64,000 nucleotides of DNA, taken from positions 22,636-86,635 of the forward strand of contig CAVBBL010000007.1 in assembly GCA_963593905.1 (NCBI GenBank), in the 5' to 3' direction. Within the stretch, counting starts at the first letter, position 1, and every line of letters begins with the position of its first letter. Positions 43,512 to 50,127 of the stretch are shown one piece after another. Position numbers and translations under genes: made by a program. Source of the stretch: CAG-791 sp963593905 (GTDB taxonomy: Bacteria > Bacillota > Clostridia > Lachnospirales > Lachnospiraceae). A model generated the notes under the pieces. The model had not been told where the DNA came from. It made no database searches and was given only the letters and a program-made list of their open reading frames with translations.

Positions 43512-44535
43512 GTCGCTCCCCACGTGGGGAGCGTGGGTTGAAATATTACTGCACCCTCATCTGCAAAATCAATCTCCGTCGCTCCCCACGTGGGGAGCGT
43601 GGGTTGAAATTTCAATGCCTACCGGAAGAAGTTGAGCGGTATATAGTCGCTCCCCACGTGGGGAGCGTGGGTTGAAATAGCTTCTTACGCAGGTCACTCT
43701 CTTCGTAACCGCGTCGCTCCCCACGTGGGGAGCGTGGGTTGAAATTATGAGAAGTACGAAGCCCTATGTGCTGAAACTCGTCGCTCCCCACGTGGGGAGC
43801 GTGGGTTGAAATTCTGGCCTTAGCCGCTCTGTACGTCCGGCGGAACTGGTCGCTCCCCACGTGGGGAGCGTGGGTTGAAATCTCTCGGTTTTTGGTCAAG
43901 TCTATCAAGGCAAAGGTCGCTCCCCACGTGGGGAGCGTGGGTTGAAATTGCAAATCTATCCATATATGCCTCCTTTTTAATGTCGCTCCCCACGTGGGGA
44001 GCGTGGGTTGAAATAAAAAAGCTTGCATAAACTACAAACGAATCCATGTCGCTCCCCACGTGGGGAGCGTGGGTTGAAATTTGTATCCATCGGCAATCGG
44101 AACACCAATGACAGTCGCTCCCCACGTGGGGAGCGTGGGTTGAAATCCTCTTGGCGTGCCCTCGATAAAGAAGCACATCTGGTCGCTCCCCACGTGGGGA
44201 GCGTGGGTTGAAATCGTGGGGATCTCCTTCCTTACCTCAGAAGGTAGTAGTCGCTCCCCACGTGGGGAGCGTGGGTTGAAATGTTTTATCCGGCGCAGCT
44301 CTTTCTCTCGGTTTTGTCGCTCCCCACGTGGGGAGCGTGGGTTGAAATTCAATGTCAAACAGCGTACCCTCTGGGAGGTCTTGTCGCTCCCCACGTGGGG
44401 AGCGTGGGTTGAAATATCCTGTAAATAGGATATACCATCAACACATAATGTCGCTCCCCACGTGGGGAGCGTGGGTTGAAATTTGATAAAATACTCTGCG
44501 TCCTCTCTCACTGCCGTCGCTCCCCACGTGGGGAG
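43512..44535 (+). CRISPR. Type I-C CRISPR array, 15 full repeats plus one truncated
   Basis: The 33-base repeat starts GTCGCTCCCCACGTGGGGAG and ends CGTGGGTTGAAAT; its core GCTCCCCACGTGGGGAGC is a perfect palindrome. Full copies begin at 43512, 43578, 43646, 43713, 43780, 43849, 43916, 43982, 44048, 44114, 44182, 44250, 44316, 44383 and 44450. The 15 spacers are 33-36 bases long and all different. A sixteenth copy (44516-44535) keeps only the first 20 bases and then changes abruptly to unrelated sequence. Repeat type and cas genes agree with subtype I-C. Confidence 0.98.
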
Positions 44536-44638
44536 ATGCCCTGACGAATGGAAAATTTGTTGATAAGGTCAAAAAGAGCGACTAGTATATCACGAATGTC
44601 TATAGGTACAAAAATAAAACCAAAGAAGGGGAGACGAA

Positions 44639-44836
44639 ATGAAATTAAAATATGTTGGGGAGACATTTGGACCGGAAGGCTTGACTGATGGGCAGATATA
44701 TGATGCCATAGAAGAAAATGGTTGGTATAGAGTAGTAGATGATAGCGGTGAGGATTATCTGTACTCTCAAACAAATCCAGCACCACTGGTCAAATCAGAA
44801 GGAAAAGGTGGGAAGTGGGAAATTGTTGAGGAATAA
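44639..44836 (+). CDS. Small prophage protein, 65 residues
   Basis: MKLKYVGETFGPEGLTDGQI starts a soluble protein containing YRVVDDSGEDYLYS and ending in a charged tail. AAGGGGAGACGAA precedes the ATG. Similar short proteins occur in Clostridial mobile elements, but no function is known to me. It is the first gene right of the CRISPR array; the 103 bases before it hold no gene. Confidence 0.7.
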   Translation: MKLKYVGETFGPEGLTDGQIYDAIEENGWYRVVDDSGEDYLYSQTNPAPLVKSEGKGGKWEIVEE

Positions 44837-44856
44837 ATGAAAGTCGAAGTAATGGT

Positions 44857-44988
44857 ATGGTTTTAAAATTAGGCATCTTTTTTATAGCTATAGGAATTAC
44901 AAAGCTGATTGTATCCGCTATTATGTGCAAAATGGAAATGGGAAGAAGTAATGAACCTGGAAGAGAACCTGAAAAACATTCAAGATGA
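44857..44988 (+). CDS. Possible 43-residue membrane peptide
   Basis: MVLKLGIFFIAIGITKLIVS forms one membrane segment, followed by a charged tail. The ribosome site is weak and the end overlaps the next gene, so this is uncertain. Confidence 0.35.
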   Translation: MVLKLGIFFIAIGITKLIVSAIMCKMEMGRSNEPGREPEKHSR

Positions 44989-45154
44989 AAAAATGTATGG
45001 AGGAAAAATGATGGAAGGAATGACGGACAGACAATTGGAAGTATTGTTGAATCTTGTTGCTGATAAATTCCAGAGTTGTAAAAACATGGAAGAAATAAAG
45101 AAAGCAATCCAGGAAGTCAGAGAAATGGCAAATAAAGATAATAGCGAAGAATAA
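44951..45154 (+). CDS. Small prophage protein, 67 residues
   Basis: An acidic, helical product (MNLEENLKNIQDEKMYGGKM, then MTDRQLEVLLNLVADKFQ). GGAAGAAG precedes the ATG. Not recognised; probably a small all-helical regulator or accessory protein. Confidence 0.55.
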   Translation: MNLEENLKNIQDEKMYGGKMMEGMTDRQLEVLLNLVADKFQSCKNMEEIKKAIQEVREMANKDNSEE

Positions 45155-45178
45155 ATATTAGGAGGTATTGGAGTAAGA

Positions 45179-45319
45179 ATGGAAGAGGCATACAAGGAAG
45201 ATATCAGAGTAATCATTGAATGGTGCGACGAGAAAGGCCACAGCGAGCACGAAATTCTGGATTTGATCAGAAGAATCGTAGACGCAAAGCCTAGAAACCA
45301 AGAAAAGCCTTGTGAGTAA
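45179..45319 (+). CDS. Small prophage protein, 46 residues
   Basis: MEEAYKEDIRVIIEWCDEKG begins a short acidic helical protein. AGGAGG at 45160 and GGAG at 45169 precede it. Not recognised. Confidence 0.5.
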   Translation: MEEAYKEDIRVIIEWCDEKGHSEHEILDLIRRIVDAKPRNQEKPCE

Positions 45320-45346
45320 TAAGAAACAAGGCGGAAAGGTGAAAAA

Positions 45347-45484
45347 ATGGAGAATGTGGAAATAGGGGCGGCCGAGATTCAAAGATTTTTAAATTTGACA
45401 CATGAAGAAGGAAAAAGCGAGTTAGAAGCGTATAGAGCACTGATGAAGGTTATCGGTGTAGAATATCCGAAAGAAGATAAATAG
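45347..45484 (+). CDS. Small prophage protein, 45 residues, paralogue 1
   Basis: Starts MENVEIGAAEIQRFLNLTHE. It is 40/45 identical to the product at 47461-47598. GGAAAGGTG precedes the ATG. Helical and acidic; function unknown. Conservation of the two copies argues for a real gene. Confidence 0.65.
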   Translation: MENVEIGAAEIQRFLNLTHEEGKSELEAYRALMKVIGVEYPKEDK

Positions 45485-45508
45485 CAAAAGAGCTGGGAAG
45501 GGGGAAAG

Positions 45509-45640
45509 ATGAAAGGCGAAGATATAAGCAAGACTAATTTAATAGCAATATTGTCATCAATAAGAGAAGTAGCTAGACATAACGATGAAGAGAGAACAGT
45601 GGAACACATCAACAGAATTTTAGAAGAAGTTAGAAAGTAA
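45509..45640 (+). CDS. Small prophage protein, 43 residues
   Basis: MKGEDISKTNLIAILSSIRE begins a short helical protein. GGAAGGGGGAAAG precedes the ATG, a strong ribosome site. Not recognised. Confidence 0.55.
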   Translation: MKGEDISKTNLIAILSSIREVARHNDEERTVEHINRILEEVRK

Positions 45641-45706
45641 ATTTAAACGGAGCTCTTTGTAGATACACCAAACGGGGCATAATTAAACCATGAAAAGAGG
45701 TAAGAG

Positions 45707-45808
45707 GTGAGAAAAAACAAGAAAGAACCTCAAAACAATCGCCAATTGTTAGCAAGCATCGCGAGTGTGCTGATTGGTCTGGCAGAACTGCTCAAGGTTC
45801 TAAAATAG
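45707..45808 (+). CDS. 33-residue basic peptide
   Basis: GTG start with AAAAGAGG upstream. Basic N-terminus (RKNKKEPQNNRQ) followed by an amphipathic or membrane helix (LLASIASVLIGLAELLKVLK). The next 30 bases form a GGGGGC/GCCCC stem. Could be a membrane-active peptide; unrecognised. Confidence 0.45.
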   Translation: MRKNKKEPQNNRQLLASIASVLIGLAELLKVLK

Positions 45809-45866
45809 CAAGACGGGGGCGAAGGCCCCTGTTGCTATAAACAGTATACATCATCTCGAAAGTGAT

Positions 45867-46022
45867 ATGAAGAAAAATAAATGGATGTGGTTCCTTGGAA
45901 TTGCTTGTTTGATTTTCTTGGCAACAGATAGAAGTATTCCTGCGGCGGTGTTGCTTTGCTTTTGTGGAATATGCTCTGCAATAAGCGCCATTGGTGAATT
46001 AGTTGAAAGGAATAAGAAATGA
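45867..46022 (+). CDS. Small membrane protein, 51 residues
   Basis: MKKNKWMWFLGIACLIFLAT and a second hydrophobic stretch give two membrane helices; the tail is charged. The ribosome site is weak. The stop overlaps the ATG of the helix-turn-helix gene, suggesting coupling. Function unknown. Confidence 0.5.
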   Translation: MKKNKWMWFLGIACLIFLATDRSIPAAVLLCFCGICSAISAIGELVERNKK

Positions 46023-46192
46023 CAATCAAGGAAGCCAGAGAGTCAAAGGGAATGAGCCGCAAGGAAGTGTGCGAGTGGCTTGGGATTCCGTACCGCACAT
46101 TACAAAATTGGGAAGTTGGCTGCAGGGAGTGCCCAGAATGGGTGGAGCGCCTGATTGTAGAGAAAATATTGAGAGATAGCAGTAATCAGTAA
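46019..46192 (+). CDS. Small helix-turn-helix DNA-binding protein, 57 residues
   Basis: MTIKEARESKGMSRKEVCEW, then LGIPYRTLQNWEVGCREC: a single Xre-like helix-turn-helix of the kind often found in phage and conjugative elements. It overlaps the gene before it and is followed by a perfect 14-base palindrome, a likely operator. Confidence 0.75.
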   Translation: MTIKEARESKGMSRKEVCEWLGIPYRTLQNWEVGCRECPEWVERLIVEKILRDSSNQ

Positions 46193-46204
46193 AAAGTTAT
46201 CGGT

Positions 46205-46218
46205 ATATTCTAGAATAT
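46205..46218. promoter_or_regulatory. Perfect palindrome, candidate operator
   Basis: ATATTCTAGAATAT lies 12 bases after the helix-turn-helix gene and 67 bases before the next gene. It could be bound by that protein; no clear promoter boxes surround it. Confidence 0.45.
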
Positions 46219-46285
46219 GTAACATGATAAAAGCAGTTAAGGAAAAGGCATAACAAATAACTGGGCGGCAGGGAAAGGAGAGAAA

Positions 46286-46426
46286 ATGGACGAAGAAATG
46301 AACTTAGGAGAATTGCTGAAAGAGACAGCGGAAGAAAATCAGACGAGAAAGATTCTTGAAATTGTGAATGATAGCGAGAATCTGGAAGAAGTTAAAGAAA
46401 AAATAAAAGCCTTACTTAAAAAGTAA
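46286..46426 (+). CDS. Small prophage protein, 46 residues
   Basis: Starts MDEEMNLGELLKETAEENQT; acidic and helical. GAAAGGAGAGAAA precedes the ATG. Its stop lies in a GCCTTACTT/AAGTAAGGC hairpin (46409-46429). Not recognised. Confidence 0.55.
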   Translation: MDEEMNLGELLKETAEENQTRKILEIVNDSENLEEVKEKIKALLKK

Positions 46427-46443
46427 GGCCAGAGAGTACAGTA

Positions 46444-46485
46444 GGGCGGTGGACTTGCCAAAACCGCCCCAAACTGTAATATAAT
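46444..46485 (+). promoter_or_regulatory. Hairpin and possible promoter before the RHH gene
   Basis: GGGCGGT (46444-46450) pairs with ACCGCCC (46463-46469). TATAAT at 46480-46485 has TTGCCA 19 bases upstream, long for an unassisted promoter. Confidence 0.35.
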
Positions 46486-46517
46486 TATAACAGCGTTGGC
46501 AAGAGAAAGAAAGCATA

Positions 46518-46706
46518 ATGCCGGAGAAAAAAGAGTTCGATCAGATTAAATACCAGAACGAGTACAACAAAAATAATTATGACCGGATAACATTACTGCT
46601 GCCAAAGGGCGAAAAAGCAATATTAAAGGAAAGTGCAGCGGCCGCCGGACAAAGCACCAATGAATTTATTCGCTCCGCCATAAAGGAGAAGATGAAGCAA
46701 CTGTAA
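46518..46706 (+). CDS. Ribbon-helix-helix protein 1, 62 residues
   Basis: NNYDRITLLLPKGEKAILKE followed by a helix and GQSTNEFIRSAIKEKMKQL is the Arc/CopG-like RHH pattern: one strand that inserts in DNA, then two helices. Probably a dimeric repressor. A second RHH protein of similar design lies at 47694. The AGAGAAAGAAAGC ribosome site is moderate. Confidence 0.7.
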   Translation: MPEKKEFDQIKYQNEYNKNNYDRITLLLPKGEKAILKESAAAAGQSTNEFIRSAIKEKMKQL

Positions 46707-46739
46707 ACCTAACGGGATGAATGAGTTAGGACATGAGAA

Positions 46740-46910
46740 GTGCGTCAATACGGGATGCAGTACAAGGGAAGTAAGTCAAAGATTGCAGAGTGGGTTGTGG
46801 ATGTACTGCCGCCAGCAGATAATTTAATAGACCTTTTTGCAGGAGGGTGCGCAGTGAGTCATTGCGTGCCCTCGCTTTATAATCAGCTAAACAGTGGAGA
46901 GAATCTATGA
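46740..46910 (+). pseudogene. N-terminal fragment of a D12-class DNA adenine methylase
   Basis: Only 56 codons remain. MQYKGSKSKIAEWVVDVLPP and DNLIDLFAGGCAVSHCV form the family's N-terminal SAM-binding region (the FAGGCAV motif), but the frame ends before the catalytic DPPY motif. The 3' part has been deleted. GTG 46740 or ATG 46755 would be the original start. Confidence 0.75.
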
Positions 46911-46914
46911 ACCT

Positions 46915-47364
46915 ATGAACCAAGAAAAATACAATGATCCAACAGCAGACATTGCTGTGGCAAGAGTCACAAAGGAAGAGAAATACAAACTTCCAAAAGA
47001 TGAATATCTGAAAGCGGTTCGTTATGCTCTCCAGTATAAAGAATGGGTGAAGGAGTTAAGTACGCCGCCGGACTCCAGCAAAGCTATATCCTACGATGGA
47101 GATCACGTCCAGTCATCCGGCGGATATGATCCTGTTGTGGATCTGGCAGAGCACCGCTACGAGTTGTCAAAGAAAAAGCAGCTGTTGGAGGATACCATCA
47201 TGGCAGTAGCTCCAGAGATTTACAAATACATGCTGCTGGGTGTGGCCTATGGCTTTACATTCTGGCAACTGAAAGAAAAGGGGCTCAGGTACGAGAAGGA
47301 TGCCTACTATCTGAGGCGGAAGAAGTTCTATTATTATTACAGCAAAAAACTAAAATTATATTGA
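46915..47364 (+). CDS. Prophage protein, possible late-transcription regulator
   Basis: A 149-residue charged protein. The C-terminal end (YGFTFWQLKEKGLRYEKDAY then YLRRKKFYYYYSKKL) resembles the last helices of RinA/ArpU-type activators that turn on packaging genes, and the position just ahead of a strong promoter and the terminase cluster fits. This is inference; the match is not firm. GTG 46894 is an alternative start inside the methylase remnant. Confidence 0.5.
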   Translation: MNQEKYNDPTADIAVARVTKEEKYKLPKDEYLKAVRYALQYKEWVKELSTPPDSSKAISYDGDHVQSSGGYDPVVDLAEHRYELSKKKQLLEDTIMAVAPEIYKYMLLGVAYGFTFWQLKEKGLRYEKDAYYLRRKKFYYYYSKKLKLY

Positions 47365-47392
47365 TGATAATAGAAAATAATAAAATAATATA

Positions 47393-47421
47393 TTGACATC
47401 AATATAAAATCATGTTATAAT
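47393..47421 (+). promoter_or_regulatory. Consensus promoter ahead of the packaging genes
   Basis: TTGACA (47393-47398), exactly 17 bases, TATAAT (47416-47421): both boxes perfect. AT-rich surroundings. It would drive the small gene at 47461 and possibly the whole late operon. Confidence 0.88.
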
Positions 47422-47460
47422 ATAAGAGTAGCAAGGGAGTGAAGCAGGAAAGGAGTAACA

Positions 47461-47598
47461 ATGGAGAATGAAGAGATGAGGGCGGCAGAGATTCAAAGGT
47501 TTTTAAATCTGGCACACGAAGAAGGGAAAAGCGAGTTAGAAGCGTATAGAGCATTGATGAAGGTTATCGGTGTAGAATATCCGAGAGAAGATAAGTAA
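47461..47598 (+). CDS. Small prophage protein, 45 residues, paralogue 2
   Basis: Starts MENEEMRAAEIQRFLNLAHE; 40 of 45 residues match the product at 45347-45484, and the DNA is also close. AAAGGAG precedes the ATG. First gene after the consensus promoter, so it should be strongly expressed. After its stop, GGGCACC/GGTGCCC (47613-47645) forms a stem. Confidence 0.7.
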   Translation: MENEEMRAAEIQRFLNLAHEEGKSELEAYRALMKVIGVEYPREDK

Positions 47599-47693
47599 AT
47601 AGCAAACAAGCCGGGCACCGCTCCAAAACTTCCTGCAAGGTGCCCAGCTCTCTCTCAAGTTCATTATAGCAGGAAGAGAAAAGAGGTCAAGAG

Positions 47694-47879
47694 GTGGCAG
47701 GCTATTCACAGGCACAGAACAGGGCAACGCAGAAGTATGTAAAGGAGAACTACGACCGCTTCCAGATAACATGCCGGAAGGGCAAGAAGGACCAGTACAA
47801 GGCACTGGCAGAGGAAACCGGGAAGTCGTTGAACCAGTACATACTGGACTTGTTAGAGGCTGAATTGGCGAAAAAATAA
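47694..47879 (+). CDS. Ribbon-helix-helix protein 2, 61 residues
   Basis: ENYDRFQITCRKGKKDQYKA, then LAEETGKSLNQYILDLLEAE: the same strand-helix-helix design as the RHH protein at 46518. GTG start with AAGAGGTCAAGAG upstream. A likely repressor in the packaging region. The 159-base gap after it shows an AAAAAACCG-rich stretch but no gene. Confidence 0.7.
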   Translation: MAGYSQAQNRATQKYVKENYDRFQITCRKGKKDQYKALAEETGKSLNQYILDLLEAELAKK

Positions 47880-48038
47880 AATTTTTTCAAAAAACCGCAC
47901 TCAAAGCCGGAAAAATGTGATAAAATGATAAAAAGGAAAAGAGCGGAGTTACGGACTTCGTTCTTTTTTTGTGTAATGGAATAGCGAAAAGCAGAAGGGC
48001 AGACGGGAAACCGCCTGCCTTTTGTATTGGAGAAAGCA

Positions 48039-48377
48039 ATGGGAAACCCACGGTATGCAAACGGGAGCCTGCGGCGGAAACATCGTGCCAGATTAAAGGC
48101 ACAGGGCGGTGAATGCGGTATATGCCATGGAAGGCTAGGTCCCATCCACTATGACGAGCCATCAGACGCACAACATCCATTGTCTTTTGTGGTGGATGAA
48201 ATCAAACCAGTAAGCAGGTGGAGAGAGTTTGGCTATGCTTCCGCCAGAGCGGCGGCAGATGATTGGAACAACCTGCAGGCGGCGCACTACTGCTGCAATG
48301 CCATGAAAGGGAACAAGGTAATGCGTTCTGAGTGCGTCAAGAGCGAACGTGCTAACCTCTCCGATGGTGACTGGTAA
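48039..48377 (+). CDS. Phage HNH endonuclease next to terminase
   Basis: A 112-residue HNH protein with CGICHG as one zinc-binding pair, SFVVDEIKPVSRW as the first part of the HNH core and NLQAAHYCCNAMKGNK as the second. In cos-type phages an HNH nuclease beside the terminase is needed for DNA cutting and packaging. GGAGAAAGCA precedes ATG 48039. Confidence 0.87.
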   Translation: MGNPRYANGSLRRKHRARLKAQGGECGICHGRLGPIHYDEPSDAQHPLSFVVDEIKPVSRWREFGYASARAAADDWNNLQAAHYCCNAMKGNKVMRSECVKSERANLSDGDW

Positions 48378-48408
48378 AAAAACTTTCACATATTGACAGC
48401 AATAGAAA

Positions 48409-48483
48409 AGGCCCTCCGGAGGGGTGGGGGAGGGTCCCCCGGCGCGCAAGAGGCGACCCCGCCGCGTCCAGCGCCAATTTACA
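48409..48483 (+). other. GC-rich candidate cos region
   Basis: Between HNH and the small terminase lies a very GC-rich run with repeated C- and G-tracts (GGTGGGGGAGGGTCCCCCGG, then GCGACCCCGCCGCG), unlike the AT-rich flanks. In cos phages with HNH-TerS-TerL order the cohesive-end site is usually just upstream of TerS. Inference from position and composition. Confidence 0.45.
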
Positions 48484-48502
48484 CACAGAGGAAATTTGAA
48501 GG

Positions 48503-48757
48503 ATGAAGAAGCTGCAGACGGTCACGAAAAACAGCGACAGATTGGAGCAATTAAAGGTACTCGCACAAATCCTGTCATCGAACATTGATGCGTGTCAGGA
48601 AGAGGGAAGTCAGCAGGCGCTTCCACAGCTGTGCAAGCAATACCGGGAGACAATCAGAGAAATTGAAGAGATAGAGGGAATTAGCAAGGAGGACGATGAA
48701 ATTGGTGAAATCCTCACAGCGCGGAAAGCTGATGGGAAGCCAGACGCCATCCGTTAG
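48503..48757 (+). CDS. Putative terminase small subunit
   Basis: An 84-residue helical, acidic protein: VLAQILSSNIDACQEEGSQQ, ALPQLCKQYRETIREIEEIE. Position between HNH and the large terminase, and the 62-base overlap with the latter, mark it as the DNA-recognition subunit. GAGGAAATTTGAAGG precedes the ATG. Sequence similarity alone would not settle it. Confidence 0.65.
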   Translation: MKKLQTVTKNSDRLEQLKVLAQILSSNIDACQEEGSQQALPQLCKQYRETIREIEEIEGISKEDDEIGEILTARKADGKPDAIR

Positions 48758-50126
48758 AGTGGTTCCTGACTATGAATACACGGACGGAGGGGACGCTGCG
48801 AAGGTGCTAAAGGCTGGCAAGCTCTTTGTGGACCCGTGGCAGCAGAATGTACTTAACGACTGGATGGGGCGGACGGACGAAGAAACGTGGTCTGCGCCCA
48901 GCTGTGGTTTGAGCGTTCCGCGCCAGAACGGCAAGACACTTGATACATCCGGCAGAATAGCCGCCGGAATGATTATGTATTCAGAGTGGGTTATTTATAC
49001 AGCCCATCTGCAAAAGACAGCCACAGAGACCTTTATGGAACTCAAAGGACTGTTTGAGAGTAAGGCACTGCGCCGCTATGTCAAAGAAATCAAAGGGGCG
49101 CTGGGGCGCGAGCAAATCATATTGATAAATGGCGGCCGGGTGGTGTTCGTGGCGCGTACCAGGAACGGCGGTCGAGGCCTTCATGGAGATTGCCTTGTGT
49201 TTGATGAGGCACAGGAACTTACTAGTGAACAACAGGCTTCCTTCCTCCCTGCCATCTCAGCGTCACGCAACCCTCAGACAATCTACCTTGGCACACCGCC
49301 GGACGAGAACTGCACTGGGACGGTGTTTAGAAAAATCAGAGAAAGGGCAATCAGCGGAGAAAGCAAGTCCACAGCATGGACGGAGTTTTCTGTTAAAGAG
49401 ATCGGAGATGTGACAGATCGGACGCGCTGGGCGGCTTGTAATCCTGCTTTAGGAATGCGGATGCAGGAAAGTACGGTAGCTGCTGAGTGCGAACAGATGG
49501 ACACAGACACGTTTGCGAGAGAGCGCCTTGGGTGGTGGTCTCCCATCAATAACGATCAGGATTATGCGATTAGCAGAGCAAAATGGGCGGCTTGTGCCTC
49601 AGAGGAGGAGAAGCCGGAAGGGAAAACTGCTTACGGCGTCAAATTTACTCCAGACGGCACTGTGGTAGCATTGTGCGGCGCTGTGTGCCCAAGCAATGCG
49701 CCTGCCAGAATATCCCTTATTGAGATGCAGACCACAGAGCACGGTATACAGTGGCTTGCGGACTGGCTGAATGCCAGATATGCAAAGGCGGCATGCGTGG
49801 CTATTGACGGACGCAATGGCGTTGATTTTCTTATAGATAAAATTTCTCCAACATGGAGATATGCAAAGTCGATTGTAAAGCCATCAGCAAAAGATGTGGT
49901 GGCAGCGGCGAGTCAGCTAACACAGGAAATAAACGAGCAGACAGTGACATGGTATAAATACCAGGAAGTGTTAGAAGAATCTGCAATAACAGCGGTGAAA
50001 AGACCGATAGCAGGCGGCTGGGGCTTTGGCGGTGACAATTCAACCGCCATTGAAGCGGCCGCGCTTGCGTTGTGGGCGTGCAGGACTTCCAAAAGAGATC
50101 CAAGCAAGAAAATGAGGATAGGCTAA
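48696..50126 (+). CDS. Terminase large subunit
   Basis: Encodes 476 residues. Walker A-like SVPRQNGKT near residue 75, Walker B CLVFDEAQEL, a coupling SASRNPQTIYLGTP segment, and the nuclease domain with VAIDGRNGVDF. It pumps DNA into the procapsid and cuts it. Although ATG 48696 lies inside the small subunit gene, AAGGAGG sits just ahead, so this start is supported and translation is coupled. Confidence 0.95.
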   Translation: MKLVKSSQRGKLMGSQTPSVRVVPDYEYTDGGDAAKVLKAGKLFVDPWQQNVLNDWMGRTDEETWSAPSCGLSVPRQNGKTLDTSGRIAAGMIMYSEWVIYTAHLQKTATETFMELKGLFESKALRRYVKEIKGALGREQIILINGGRVVFVARTRNGGRGLHGDCLVFDEAQELTSEQQASFLPAISASRNPQTIYLGTPPDENCTGTVFRKIRERAISGESKSTAWTEFSVKEIGDVTDRTRWAACNPALGMRMQESTVAAECEQMDTDTFARERLGWWSPINNDQDYAISRAKWAACASEEEKPEGKTAYGVKFTPDGTVVALCGAVCPSNAPARISLIEMQTTEHGIQWLADWLNARYAKAACVAIDGRNGVDFLIDKISPTWRYAKSIVKPSAKDVVAAASQLTQEINEQTVTWYKYQEVLEESAITAVKRPIAGGWGFGGDNSTAIEAAALALWACRTSKRDPSKKMRIG

Positions 50127-50127
50127 C

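Noticed and set aside
43612..44511. ORFs on both strands across the CRISPR array, with repeated THAPHVGSD or RSPRGERG motifs
   Set aside because: These are translations of the CRISPR repeats, not proteins.
43545..44515. Self-targeting: spacers compared by eye, as DNA and as translated words, with the prophage genes in the window
   Set aside because: I saw no match. This is not exhaustive; an exact search of all 15 spacers against the whole genome would decide.
44508..44786. Minus-strand ORF at the array-prophage junction
   Set aside because: It runs from the last repeat into the opposite strand of a supported gene; a faint membrane-protein look is not enough.
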